Assembly: GCF_030272615.1 (NCBI RefSeq)
Contig: NC_081405.1
Coordinates: 604,445,677 to 604,509,676, forward strand
DNA: 64,000 nucleotides
Source: Cryptomeria japonica
Taxonomy: Eukaryota > Streptophyta > Pinopsida > Cupressales > Cupressaceae
Direction: 5' to 3'
In this document: positions 35,771 through 45,141 of the stretch, in pieces
Numbering within the stretch: position 1 is the first letter of the stretch
How the letters are laid out: each line of letters starts with the position of its first letter
Translations under genes and position numbers: made by a program
The notes under the pieces: generated by a model
What the model was told of the DNA's origin: nothing
The model's input: the letters and a program-made list of their open reading frames with translations, nothing else
Databases searched by the model: none

Positions 35771-35938
35771 TAAGATCGTCACCTTATGATGTCTACATAC
35801 AAGTGTTTAGTATCTGAGAGATCGTCACCTCTTAGATATGAACACAGGTGGCAAGAAGCCAAGAGATAGTCCAGACATGACAAAGAAGTTAACACATTAA
35901 ACATCTTAAATATATGTAAGTATAGATTACAAAGCAGA

Positions 35939-38686
35939 TTACCTTTCTATCATACCTAAACCCTTTCTGAAGTGGTCAACCTTCACTCTGGAAAGTGGTT
36001 TGGTCAGAATATCTGCAGTCTGATCTCCTGTACACACATATTCTAACTTTATCATATTCCTGTCAACCATATCTCGTACATAGTGATATGGAATCTCAAT
36101 ATGTTTGGACCTGTCATGAAATACTGGATTTACAGAAAGTTTTATACAACTTTGATTATCACACTGAATAACTGTAGGTTTCATAGGTTCTCCAAATAAT
36201 CCCACGAGCAATTTCCTTAGCCATACTGCTTCTCGGGCAGCCATTGAAGCTGCAATATATTCAGCCTCTGTGGAACTCTGAGCTACTGAAGATTGTTTTT
36301 TGCTGATCCAAGATATCATGGCTGACCCTAAACTGAAGCAACACCCTGAAGTGCTCTTTCTGTCAGTCACACTGCCAGCCCAATCTGAATCTGTAAATCC
36401 ATGTAGATCTATGTCAACCTTTTCATATTTAAGACCAAGCTTTAGGGTACCTTGTAGATATCTCATTATATGCTTTACTGCAACCAGGTGTATCTCCTTA
36501 GGTTCACACATGAACTGACTTAAGGCATTAACAGCATAGCAGATATCTGGCCTTGTATTTACTAGATACATCAGGGACCCAATCATCTGCCTGTATTGAG
36601 TGGGGTCAGTAGGTCTTGATTCTGCTGCTGCTTCTTTAAGTTTATGGAAGTTGGTTTCGATAGGAGAGGTCATGGGTCTGCAGTTTAGCATTCTAAATCT
36701 TGTCAATATGTCCAAGGTGTACTTCCCTTGGTTCAGTACAATATTATCAGAATTCTGCCATACTTCCAATCCTAGGAAGTAATGAAGAAGCCCCAAGTCT
36801 TTCATATCAAATTCTGTGGATAGATCTTTCTTGCATTGATCTATTAGGTGATTATCTCCTGTAATTAATAAGTCATCAACATATAAAATTAATATTAACA
36901 TATCACCTTTATTTCGTTTGAGGTAGAGATTAGGATCTGCATCATTCTTAGAGAAACCCAGCTTTGAGAGGTAGGTGTCAATTCTTTCATACCAAACTCT
37001 GGGAGCCTGTTTGAGCCCATAAAGAGCTTTCTTGAGTCTACACACATGAGACTTTGCATCATGAATTTCAAACCCTTCAGGTTGCTCTAAGTAGACTTCT
37101 TCCACGATCTCGCCATTTAGGAATGCTGTCTTAACATCCATCTGATGTACCTTCCACCCCTTTGCTACTGCAATGGCTAGGACAGCTCTTACTGATGTGT
37201 ACCTGGCAACAGGTGCAAATGTTTCTTCGTAATCTATTCCTTCCTTCTGTGAGAACCCTCTAGCTACAAATCTAGCCTTGTGTTTTTCAATACTGCCATC
37301 TGCAGCATGCTTGATTTTAAACAACCATTTAGAAGACACGATAGACTTCTTGGTTGGCCTAGGAACGATCTCCCAAACATCATTCTTCATAATGGACTGA
37401 TATTCTTCAGTCATGGCATCTATCCATACTTTATGTTTGAGTGCATCTGAAACATTGTTAGGTTCAGCTTTAGAGAGATCATTCATAAGTGCAACATAGT
37501 TGATGAATTTATTAGGCCTCTTGCTTTCCCTGAAGGTTCCTGAAGGAGCAGCGAACTTCTGAGCTTCTGCTATAGTTTTGGTGGCCCATAGTGGTCTTTT
37601 CTTGTGATTATCTATAGGTGGGTTTTGTGTTTCACTTATAGTTTCCTCAAGATACTCCCTCTGAAGCTCAGGAGTAGGTTCTTCTTCTAGGTTAGAAGTA
37701 GGATTATGAATTTCAGGTTCTATTGTATTTTGAGCCCTTTTGAAGGCTAAATCTTCTTCGAAGATTACATCCCTACTGAGTTCAATATTTCTCTGTCCTT
37801 GTACATAGATTCTGTAGGCTTTAGAAGATTCACTGTATCCTACAAGTATTCCCCTTTTTCCAGAGGGTTCTAGTTTTAGTCTTTTCTCTTTAGGTACATG
37901 AATATAGACCGAACACCCAAATATCCTAAGATGGCTGATATCTGGTTTTGTTTTGGTAAAGACTTCCTCAGGAGTTTTATCTTCAAGGTGTGAATGAGGA
38001 CACCTATTTTGTATGTACACAGCAGTGTTGGTTCCTTCTGCCCAAAGGTTCAAGTTTAGATTTTGATCTAGTATCATGGCTTTGGCAGCTTCTACTATGG
38101 TCCTATTTTTCCTTTCAGCTACTCCATTTTGTTGTGGATTATAAGGTATTGATAACTCCCTCTTAATCCCAGAATTTTTACAAAAGTTTTTAAATAGTTC
38201 TGATGTGTATTCCCCCCCATTGTCAGTTCTTAAGGTTTTAATTTTGTTTTCAGAGAGATTTTTTGTTAATGTTTTAAACTCTTTGAACCTACTTAGGATC
38301 TCTTCTGATTCTTTACATTTCAGAAAGTAGATCCACGTCTTCCTAGAGTAGTCATCAACAAAAATTACATAGTACAAAAATCCCCCTAGCGAAGGTACGG
38401 ACACAGGTCCACATACATCAGAATGAATTAACTCCAAAACTTTGCTAGTTTTCCTAGTACTATTCTGAAATGCATTTTTGGTATTTTTACCTAAGGCACA
38501 CACTTTGCAAGCCTCTGAATGATATTGCTTCAACTTAGGTAGACCTGTGACAAGGTTTCCCATGGTTGACAAAGCTCTATAATTCAGATGACCTAATCTC
38601 CTGTGCCATACTTCATTTGCATTAGTTGCTTCATGGATCAATGCTAGATTGGGCTCTATACATAGCTCATACAAATAGCCTTGTCT
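35939..38686 (-). CDS. Copia polyprotein, pol part: integrase, RT, RNase H
   Basis: It continues the gag-protease frame directly after a TGA at 38687-38689 and is open for about 915 codons. In order: GAG-pre-integrase/zinc-binding region (HRRLGHLNYRALS...CKVCALGK), integrase catalytic core (HSDVCGPV, TDNGGEYTS, NGVAERKN), RT (KARFVARGFSQ, DVKTAFLNG, catalytic YVDDLLITG) and RNase H (TDSDWAGSVTDRKST, ADILTKPLSR near the C-terminus). These give reverse transcription and chromosomal integration. I see no internal stop or frameshift in this part. The frame has no convincing ATG of its own near its start (the first codons include TTG), so expression probably depends on reading through the TGA or on an allele lacking it. 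Confidence 0.92.
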   Translation of the reverse strand, partial: RQGYLYELCIEPNLALIHEATNANEVWHRRLGHLNYRALSTMGNLVTGLPKLKQYHSEACKVCALGKNTKNAFQNSTRKTSKVLELIHSDVCGPVSVPSLGGFLYYVIFVDDYSRKTWIYFLKCKESEEILSRFKEFKTLTKNLSENKIKTLRTDNGGEYTSELFKNFCKNSGIKRELSIPYNPQQNGVAERKNRTIVEAAKAMILDQNLNLNLWAEGTNTAVYIQNRCPHSHLEDKTPEEVFTKTKPDISHLRIFGCSVYIHVPKEKRLKLEPSGKRGILVGYSESSKAYRIYVQGQRNIELSRDVIFEEDLAFKRAQNTIEPEIHNPTSNLEEEPTPELQREYLEETISETQNPPIDNHKKRPLWATKTIAEAQKFAAPSGTFRESKRPNKFINYVALMNDLSKAEPNNVSDALKHKVWIDAMTEEYQSIMKNDVWEIVPRPTKKSIVSSKWLFKIKHAADGSIEKHKARFVARGFSQKEGIDYEETFAPVARYTSVRAVLAIAVAKGWKVHQMDVKTAFLNGEIVEEVYLEQPEGFEIHDAKSHVCRLKKALYGLKQAPRVWYERIDTYLSKLGFSKNDADPNLYLKRNKGDMLILILYVDDLLITGDNHLIDQCKKDLSTEFDMKDLGLLHYFLGLEVWQNSDNIVLNQGKYTLDILTRFRMLNCRPMTSPIETNFHKLKEAAAESRPTDPTQYRQMIGSLMYLVNTRPDICYAVNALSQFMCEPKEIHLVAVKHIMRYLQGTLKLGLKYEKVDIDLHGFTDSDWAGSVTDRKSTSGCCFSLGSAMISWISKKQSSVAQSSTEAEYIAASMAAREAVWLRKLLVGLFGEPMKPTVIQCDNQSCIKLSVNPVFHDRSKHIEIPYHYVRDMVDRNMIKLEYVCTGDQTADILTKPLSRVKVDHFRKGLGMIER

Positions 38687-39880
38687 TCAACCAATGACCT
38701 TAGCGTCTTTGATGGAGGATCTCTTTGGCCAAGCCAACACCTTGTTTTCCATGAAGGTCACTCTGTATCCTTGATCTTCTAGTGCTGATATGGAGATTAG
38801 ATTTCTTTTGATGCCTGGAACATATAGTACTTCTTCAAGTCGTAGTGACATGCCTGACTTCAGTTTGATGGTGCAGGTTCCAATTCCTCTGACTCGATGT
38901 GAAGAATCGTCTCCGATGGTTACTTCCTCATCATCTTTCTCTATCATGGAGTCTAGTATTTCTCTAAAGCCGGTGATGTGTCTGGATGAACCACTGTCGA
39001 TCACCCATGAGTTAGATTTGTTTGAAGTATGGCTTGTAAGTGCTGAGTAGAGGACATAGTTCTCAGAGTCATTTTCTTTTCTAGATTTCTTCACTTTTGC
39101 AAATGTGGCTTGCTTCCCTTTCTCCGAACAGTTTGCAACATAGTGTCCGAATTTGTCACACCTATAACATTGAACATGTGATAGGTCTTTCTTAGAAGTG
39201 TTCTTGCCTTGTTTGGCTTTTCTTTTCTTGAATTGCTTCTTTTTGTACCTTTTATTGATGTTTGTATTTAGGACTTGCAAGTCTTCATCTATATTCTTCT
39301 GTTTTATTCCTACTTTGTTCAATCGGGATTCTTCTTGTAGACAGTCATCTCTTAGTCTTTCAAACTTAGGATATTTGAACCTTGCACTGATGCCTTGGAC
39401 GAATGTGCTCCATCCACTAGGCAACCCATCTAAAGCAATGAGTGTTAGTTCTTTGCCTCGGATCTCGTAGTCCAAAGTTGCAAGTTCATCTTTTAGAACT
39501 GATATCCGCATGAAGTAGGCATTGATTGTCTCCCCTTTGTTCATGGTGATATGATTTATTTCTCGTTTTAGTGCTAGAGTACGACTTGCATTTGATATCT
39601 CAAATGTCTTTTCAAGTGCCTTGAACATTTTATAAGCCGTCTCCTGCTTTCTAATGATGGGCATTATATTATTTCTTACCCCATCCACTATTATTTTAAT
39701 AGCCTTATCATTTCCCTCGATCCATGTGGATTTCTCAGTTTCATCTTCTGGTTGTGCACTTTCAGTTTGGACATATGAATCAACTTTTTTTTCTCTTAAA
39801 ATCATTTTGATTCTAAACTTCCAAGCTGAAAAATCTTCGCTACCTCCGAGTCTATCTTCGAATCTGATAGCGTTGGCCAT
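38687..39880 (-). CDS. Copia polyprotein, gag-protease part
   Basis: The ATG at 39880 opens MANAIRFEDRLGG and the frame ends at TGA 38687-38689 (397 codons). Gag features are the FSAWKFRIKMILREK block and a UBN2-like middle (INAYFMRISVLKDELA). A CCHC zinc knuckle CYRCDKFGHYVANC follows a Lys-rich stretch, and an aspartic protease active site WVIDSGSSRHITG lies near residue 295. It forms the particle and processes the polyprotein. The codon after the TGA keeps the same frame into pol, as in single-ORF copia elements, so the TGA is either a mutation or a recoding site. Confidence 0.92.
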   Translation of the reverse strand: MANAIRFEDRLGGSEDFSAWKFRIKMILREKKVDSYVQTESAQPEDETEKSTWIEGNDKAIKIIVDGVRNNIMPIIRKQETAYKMFKALEKTFEISNASRTLALKREINHITMNKGETINAYFMRISVLKDELATLDYEIRGKELTLIALDGLPSGWSTFVQGISARFKYPKFERLRDDCLQEESRLNKVGIKQKNIDEDLQVLNTNINKRYKKKQFKKRKAKQGKNTSKKDLSHVQCYRCDKFGHYVANCSEKGKQATFAKVKKSRKENDSENYVLYSALTSHTSNKSNSWVIDSGSSRHITGFREILDSMIEKDDEEVTIGDDSSHRVRGIGTCTIKLKSGMSLRLEEVLYVPGIKRNLISISALEDQGYRVTFMENKVLAWPKRSSIKDAKVIG

Positions 39881-39952
39881 TATGGAAATGTGATGTAGTT
39901 TGTAACTTGGTCCTTGAATTTTATCAAAATTGAATAGCCTTAGGTTCGATTA

Positions 39953-39969
39953 CCTTGGCTCTGATACCA
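39953..39969 (-). promoter_or_regulatory. Primer-binding site of the copia element
   Basis: Minus-strand TGGTATCAGAGCCAAGG directly follows the 5' LTR end (TTTACA). It is the standard initiator tRNA-Met site of plant copia elements. Confidence 0.93.
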
Positions 39970-40754
39970 TGTAAATTTATTTCAATTTCAATTAAAGAAC
40001 AAGTTATGAACTATGTATGCTATAAATGTATATGAGGAATTATGTTGATGTCTAATAATTCTGATTTTATCTGCAGGTCTGAAAGAGAGAGATCATTTTA
40101 TGTTTTCTATGTCTCCTCCAAATGAATTCAATTGGTATATATACATTTAGGCAACCGGTCAATTGGTGTATTGACCAGTCATGCCTTTTAGGCATGACCG
40201 ATCAATGCACCCATTGATCGGTGCCTTTGTAATTATACCATTAACACAAGGCTGTTTATCGGTTAAAAACCTCGATAGCATATTGTAATATAATATAATG
40301 ATTGATCAAGATAATAATCGGTTCATGTAAACACCGATGATTCAAAATGCACGATGTATGTAATCCAACCGATGCAGTTGTTAACCACTGTTAATTCCAA
40401 ATGAAGCGGTGTATGTATTAAGCCCGATAACAAATATGCCCGATGATTAAGCCCGATAACAGATGTGGATCAGTGCCAATAGTTATGCACCCGATAGCAA
40501 GTATGTATCGGCTAATAACCCGATAACTTATAGCATTTAATATGCTATCGGGTTAATACCCCGATAGCATATTAATGCCAATTAATAATTGACATTAATA
40601 TGCTATCGGGTTGTTAGCCCGATAGCATAATGCTAAGCAATGTTTGTAAAATCCGATAATCATATGCAATATAAGTTTAGACATGAAGCATGTAAATAAC
40701 AGAACAAGGAAGGTTAGAAATATCTTATCTTGCATAAGCTACCATGCATTAACA
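39970..40754 (-). repeat. 5' LTR of the copia element
   Basis: Near-identical partner of 34362-35147, with the same set of inverted repeats. Its right edge is followed by the TSD AATAG at 40755-40759. Confidence 0.95.
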
Positions 40755-40759
40755 AATAG

Positions 40760-41763
40760 GACACGTACCTCTTTGAATTATCAACCAATAGATGATGAGG
40801 GTAGGTATCTCGAACTTTGTGCGTCCATGTGGTAGAGTTAGGTGCATTGAACTTGGATGCCTATCTTGAAATGATGTGTGAAGGTGAATTGGTGATGATT
40901 GGGCGCGACCTCAGCTAGCTAATCCTTATAGCTCATCACAAAGGTAGGTGATGGAGGCATATCTCTTAATACTCAACATTTCCAAGCTCAATCATGAATG
41001 AGACGAAGGTAGGAGATATTCCCAAATTGCATTATCCTTGGGGATCAATCTTTCTAACTTTGATTAACTCTTCTGGAACTATCCCCTGTCTTGAATAACT
41101 CTCTTGAAATACTGGCAGCAGCTCTTTGATTTCCAAAGAAAATTCAAGATAGTCATATGTTCTTCTTTTGATGTTGATCTCTACACTTGCCTCGAAGATG
41201 TTGATATCTTTTCCTTTATGATGGTGAATCTTTATCTCTCCCTTGCAATGTTGATGAATGCTAGAGTTGTTGGGGAATCCTTCACCTCTTCGTATGACTA
41301 GATATCACTTTGTCCTTCATGTCTTGTCTTCTTGATCTGCACTTGTCATTGTGAATGCCTTCATCTTGGAGCTGATCCTCATCATGCGTTGCTAAGCTCT
41401 TCCACACCTTGAATCTCTCTCTCTAGCCTCGCCCTAAGTATGTTGAAGTTTGAATGTTATTCATCTTCACCTTGTTTTTCTCTTTGTAACTTTCTTCCTT
41501 GGGCTCGAACACCATGAGCTAATCCCTTGCACATCCCTATCTCTTGATGAAGTTCCTTTTTCTTTTCTTCCAAAACCTGAAAAGAAAACACACCTTGATC
41601 AAGACATAGAAGTGAACAACTTTGATCTTCAAATCAGAAATGAATTCCCTTTGTTTGATCCTTGATTTTCACATTTCAAGGTCTGATGTTCTAAAATATG
41701 ATTTGTTATATTTTCAATCTGAGACTCCGCTTTTATGTCTGACTTTTATTTACTTTAGGTCTA
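40760..41763 (-). other. Continuation of unit C
   Basis: It follows on from 34356 once the copia element and one TSD copy are removed. It keeps family segments such as GACACGTACCTCTTTGAA and the TTAGGTGCATTGAAC block. It holds short open frames (41104-41301, 41450-41665) without domains. It should correspond to the ORF-bearing middle of the LTR, but no similarity to the unit B ORF was recognised. Confidence 0.5.
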
Positions 41764-43893
41764 CGTTGTGACGTTTTCACACATCGCCCCGTTGCAAATG
41801 GGGACCCTGATGCAGAGGGATGTGGGATGTTCAATCACTTTCTTTGGTTTTTGCTCAATAAGGGTTTCCACTAGGTGTCACCCAATGGACCAATGTCCGT
41901 AGCCTTCCCAAGGTTATTAGAGTCTGCCCTAGATCCTTCCCAAGGATCTCTCCACTCAGGATAACTCACAATTGACAAGGAGTCTCCCACTCCTTAAGTT
42001 CCAACCCTTCAACCAAAGTCACCTAACAACCCCACACCCCTAGCATCAGGATCTTTACTCACAAGGTGGAATTTGGCCTATGTGAATGTTCACACGTGTT
42101 ATATGGCATTTGCATAGATTCTGACCCCTCAGATGGGTTTTTATTAGCCTCTTGTGTCGTTTCCCCTATTAGACCTAGGAAATAGGGCTACAAGCAATTA
42201 GCCCTCCAATCGGACTTTGCCTGATTTGTCTCACAATCTACCTGAACAACCCCTTGAATAAATTAGATATTTGGATACCCTTTTGGGCCTTCTACAAGAT
42301 TCCAAACTTCTGCATATGGGTTTTGAGTACGGATGGTCAAACCCTACTGACCCTATTTTGCCTCTTCTAGCCGGTATTGGGGTTTAAGCTCACAAAAACT
42401 TCACCAATCAATAAGGAATGCAAGAATAACACTTGCCAAAGGTCTGCACCTACCCAAGAGTCCTTCACATGCCTAGTTTGACCATCCACCAATCTGTTGT
42501 TCAAGTTTTCTATCTCCTTTTATACTGCTCAGGCTTGCCACATGACCGATGTCAAGCCTAGGGCCTCATCTTAGGATAGTCAAATGATACCTCGTCTTCA
42601 CAACCACTAGGAATAGTTAATATACATGCCAAATCAACATACTCCCAGGTTTCAGATCGATCCCATGAAGAGATGTTGATTTGTGCCCCTATTAATATTC
42701 AAACCCTTGGTTTGAGGGTTTTACCAAACCAGTGGGATTGAAAATTCTCTTCTTTTCAAGCCCGAATGTTTCAAGGCCTCAAATCAACTCCAGATGATTG
42801 GTAAACCTCTGCTACAACTTGTCAAATGCTCAATTCATGCCCACCAATCGTTAGGAATCATGCAAGAACTGGAATTCAAGGAAAATGCAGAAAAAACTCA
42901 GTAATCGTTTTGTTTGAAGACAAAGATTTAATTCAAAATTACTTCTCCAACTTCTCTAACTGGAAGGCATCGTTCCTCCAAGCTTATATCACGCCAAGGA
43001 ACTCCTCCAACTGCCTCAACGCATACAAGCAACGAACTAACCATTGGAGTAACCACGTTTGAAAATGTTGCAAAAAAAAGTTGTTTGACAACAATTGCAA
43101 CTTTTGCAACTTTTGACAACTTTTTACAAATTGATCTTGCGTTCACACCAAAGGTCGAGAATGAACATACTACACATTGTAGACCCCTAAACAACAAAAA
43201 TACCTATAGAATGCTCATACAAGGCCTTTGACCAAGTTGACACACTGTGGAGCCTTAGGGCTTATTACATTGCCTAGGCCTAATCAATAGGCCTTCAAAC
43301 ACACACACATTCTATTCCCAATACAACCATGAATCAAAATTATGTGGACAAATGTCTTGGTGCTCCTGCACCAGACCCCCACCTTTTCACTTTTTAGGGT
43401 AGATGATTTTCCTAGTTTTCTTAGTCGCTATCCTTACATGAGAGGTTGTTGGTCAAAATGCAAAAGGTTGTTAAAGTTGCAAGGAAGTGATCTTAAGTGT
43501 CAAGTCGCTTTAACATGTCAATTTGTCCTTTTGGAGTCAATTTCTCACTTTACCTTAGAAATTTTAAGTGGAAAAACAATGAAAATGTTGCAAATTAATG
43601 AGAATTTTGTGAGAAAATGTTAAAGGTCCCTATAGGAGTCGTTTTTCCACTCCTAAGAAGTGAAATGAACCCAAAATGCACAAAGTCCCCATGGAGTTGT
43701 ATTTTCCACCCTTGGGAAAATTCGTAGTTCCGATAGAAACAGAATTTCCACTACATAAATTGATGAAATTGGGTGAGTGTGGACTCAAAAAAGCATGAAA
43801 ATCAACAAGATCCAATGAAAAACGTTTTTCCACTTAGCAGTTAAGGCAAAGTCAATCTGTCTCGATGGAGGTCGTTTTTCTACTCCATTTTGA
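41764..43893 (+). mobile_element. Left LTR fragment of element H, interrupted by a solo LTR
   Basis: 41764-41807 (CGTTGTGACGTTTTCACACATCGCCCC-like start) continues after the inserted solo LTR at 43379. It then follows the right LTR (from 48451) through TTTTTAGGGTAGATG and the GTTGTTAAAGTTGCAAGG stretch to about 43893, where similarity ends inside the core-motif array. It is oriented opposite to unit C. I found no matching TSD between its left flank (GTCTA) and the right end of H (TTTTG). Confidence 0.55.
41808..43373 (+). mobile_element. Solo LTR, 1566 bp (TGATGCAG...CTGCACCA)
   Basis: It is flanked by GACCC at 41803-41807 and 43374-43378. The ends TGATGCAG and CTGCACCA are a short imperfect inverted repeat bounded by TG and CA. 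It splits the left LTR of H exactly within its GGGACCCC block. No coding sequence. Confidence 0.8.
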
Positions 43894-45141
43894 AGAACAA
43901 CAAATGGAATCACTATGCCAAAAGAAGAACAAATGGAATCAGTGCCAAAGTTTTTTCAAGACAAACAAGTTGTGGTGAGCGATACAATCCATCATCAACT
44001 CTAGCCTCCCGAGATGGCTGCTTAAAGATGAAATTCCACCAGACTTTGTATTTGAGGATGAACTAGAGAAGATATTTGAAGATCAATCCATCAAAGAGTC
44101 ACTAGTCTTTGAAGATATGCTTAAAAAATTGCACAAGGACGCTTGTTTTATGCAAATTGAAGAACGAGTTGCCATCGTGAAAGTCAAAAGTGAAGAACAA
44201 TTTGGGTTGGTGCTAGGTCCATTATCAGAGAAATCTCAAGAAGAGCCAACAAGTGAAAATTTGCATTGTATAGAAGCAAGTGGAACAATACACCACCACT
44301 GGAGACCCCCTGAAGCTGTCAATAGCCTCTCTTCCTACAGCACAACAATGAACGGTAAACAATGTCCACTTGAGCATGAAGATCCCCACGTTGTCTCTTT
44401 CCTTCTAATTTTGAAAGCTAATATGAATTTGATTACAAAGATTTAAGAAGAGCAACTTGCATTTGGATTGATCATGGTCCCAATGAATTACCACAACTGC
44501 TAATCTTGTGTGAAGCTTTGCTTGAATATGAGAGATGCAAAGTGAGAGACTGCTTCTCTGAGTTTAAAGATGAATTTGCAAAACTTTGAACCATGACCAA
44601 TGCCATGTTGCTCCTGCACATATTGAGAAATCGCCTGAGGTCATGTATATATCTTTTGTGTCGTGTTCGTTCAAGGAGTCTTGTATATAGCTTAGAGTAG
44701 GTTTTGCTTTCGTATGCTTTAGCTTAGAGGTTTTGTTGAGCCAGGTTGTCAATTTGCCTTGAATCATTTGACTCAAAATCCTTCAATGGCTTAGGTTATT
44801 TAGCTTAGTTTAGTTTGCTTTAGAGCCTGTTGGTTTGCTTAGTTTAGGTGTCTGAGGTTGGGGCCTTTGTTTGTGAGAAAAGTGTTTGTGCTGATTCAGC
44901 ACACGCTGGCTTACTTTGGATCTTATGTTCAATCCATTTCCTAGGTATCTATCCATGAAGTACTTTTCAATCCGAGGGTGTTCCTGTGTAGGGGAAAAAA
45001 GCGAGACTACGCTAACATGCCCTAATCCTACCTTTTGACACACATTGTGGAATACGAAAGAGCCTAGAGGTATCACACAATTGGCTACTTCTTTTTGCGG
45101 AAGAGAGAGCCACGGGCTACCTATTAAGGTTTCTATTCCTT
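43894..45141 (+). other. Internal remnant of element H with weak coding traces
   Basis: From about 44000 to 44600 one frame has coding character (LKDEIPPDFVFEDELEKIFEDQ..., then 44117-44446 open for 109 codons), acidic and without a recognised domain. It may be part of a retroelement ORF. The rest to 45141 has no convincing frame. Confidence 0.35.

Larger units (their letters stand above)
34362..40754 (-). mobile_element. Ty1/copia LTR retrotransposon, near-intact, 6393 bp
   Basis: The two LTRs are 34362-35147 and 39970-40754 (786 and 785 bp). By hand I count about nine substitutions and one 1-bp indel between them (roughly 1.2 percent), so it is a comparatively young insertion. TSD AATAG is at 34357-34361 and 40755-40759. 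In element orientation each LTR runs TGTTAATG...TTTACA. The primer-binding site is at 39953-39969 and the purine tract at 35148-35158. Gag, protease, integrase, RT and RNase H lie in this Ty1/copia order in one frame broken by a single TGA. It inserted into unit C. Confidence 0.95.

Noticed and set aside
35939-38674. A separate pol ORF starting at 38674 with its own initiator
   Set aside because: The codon there is TTG and the frame is continuous with gag-protease apart from one TGA.
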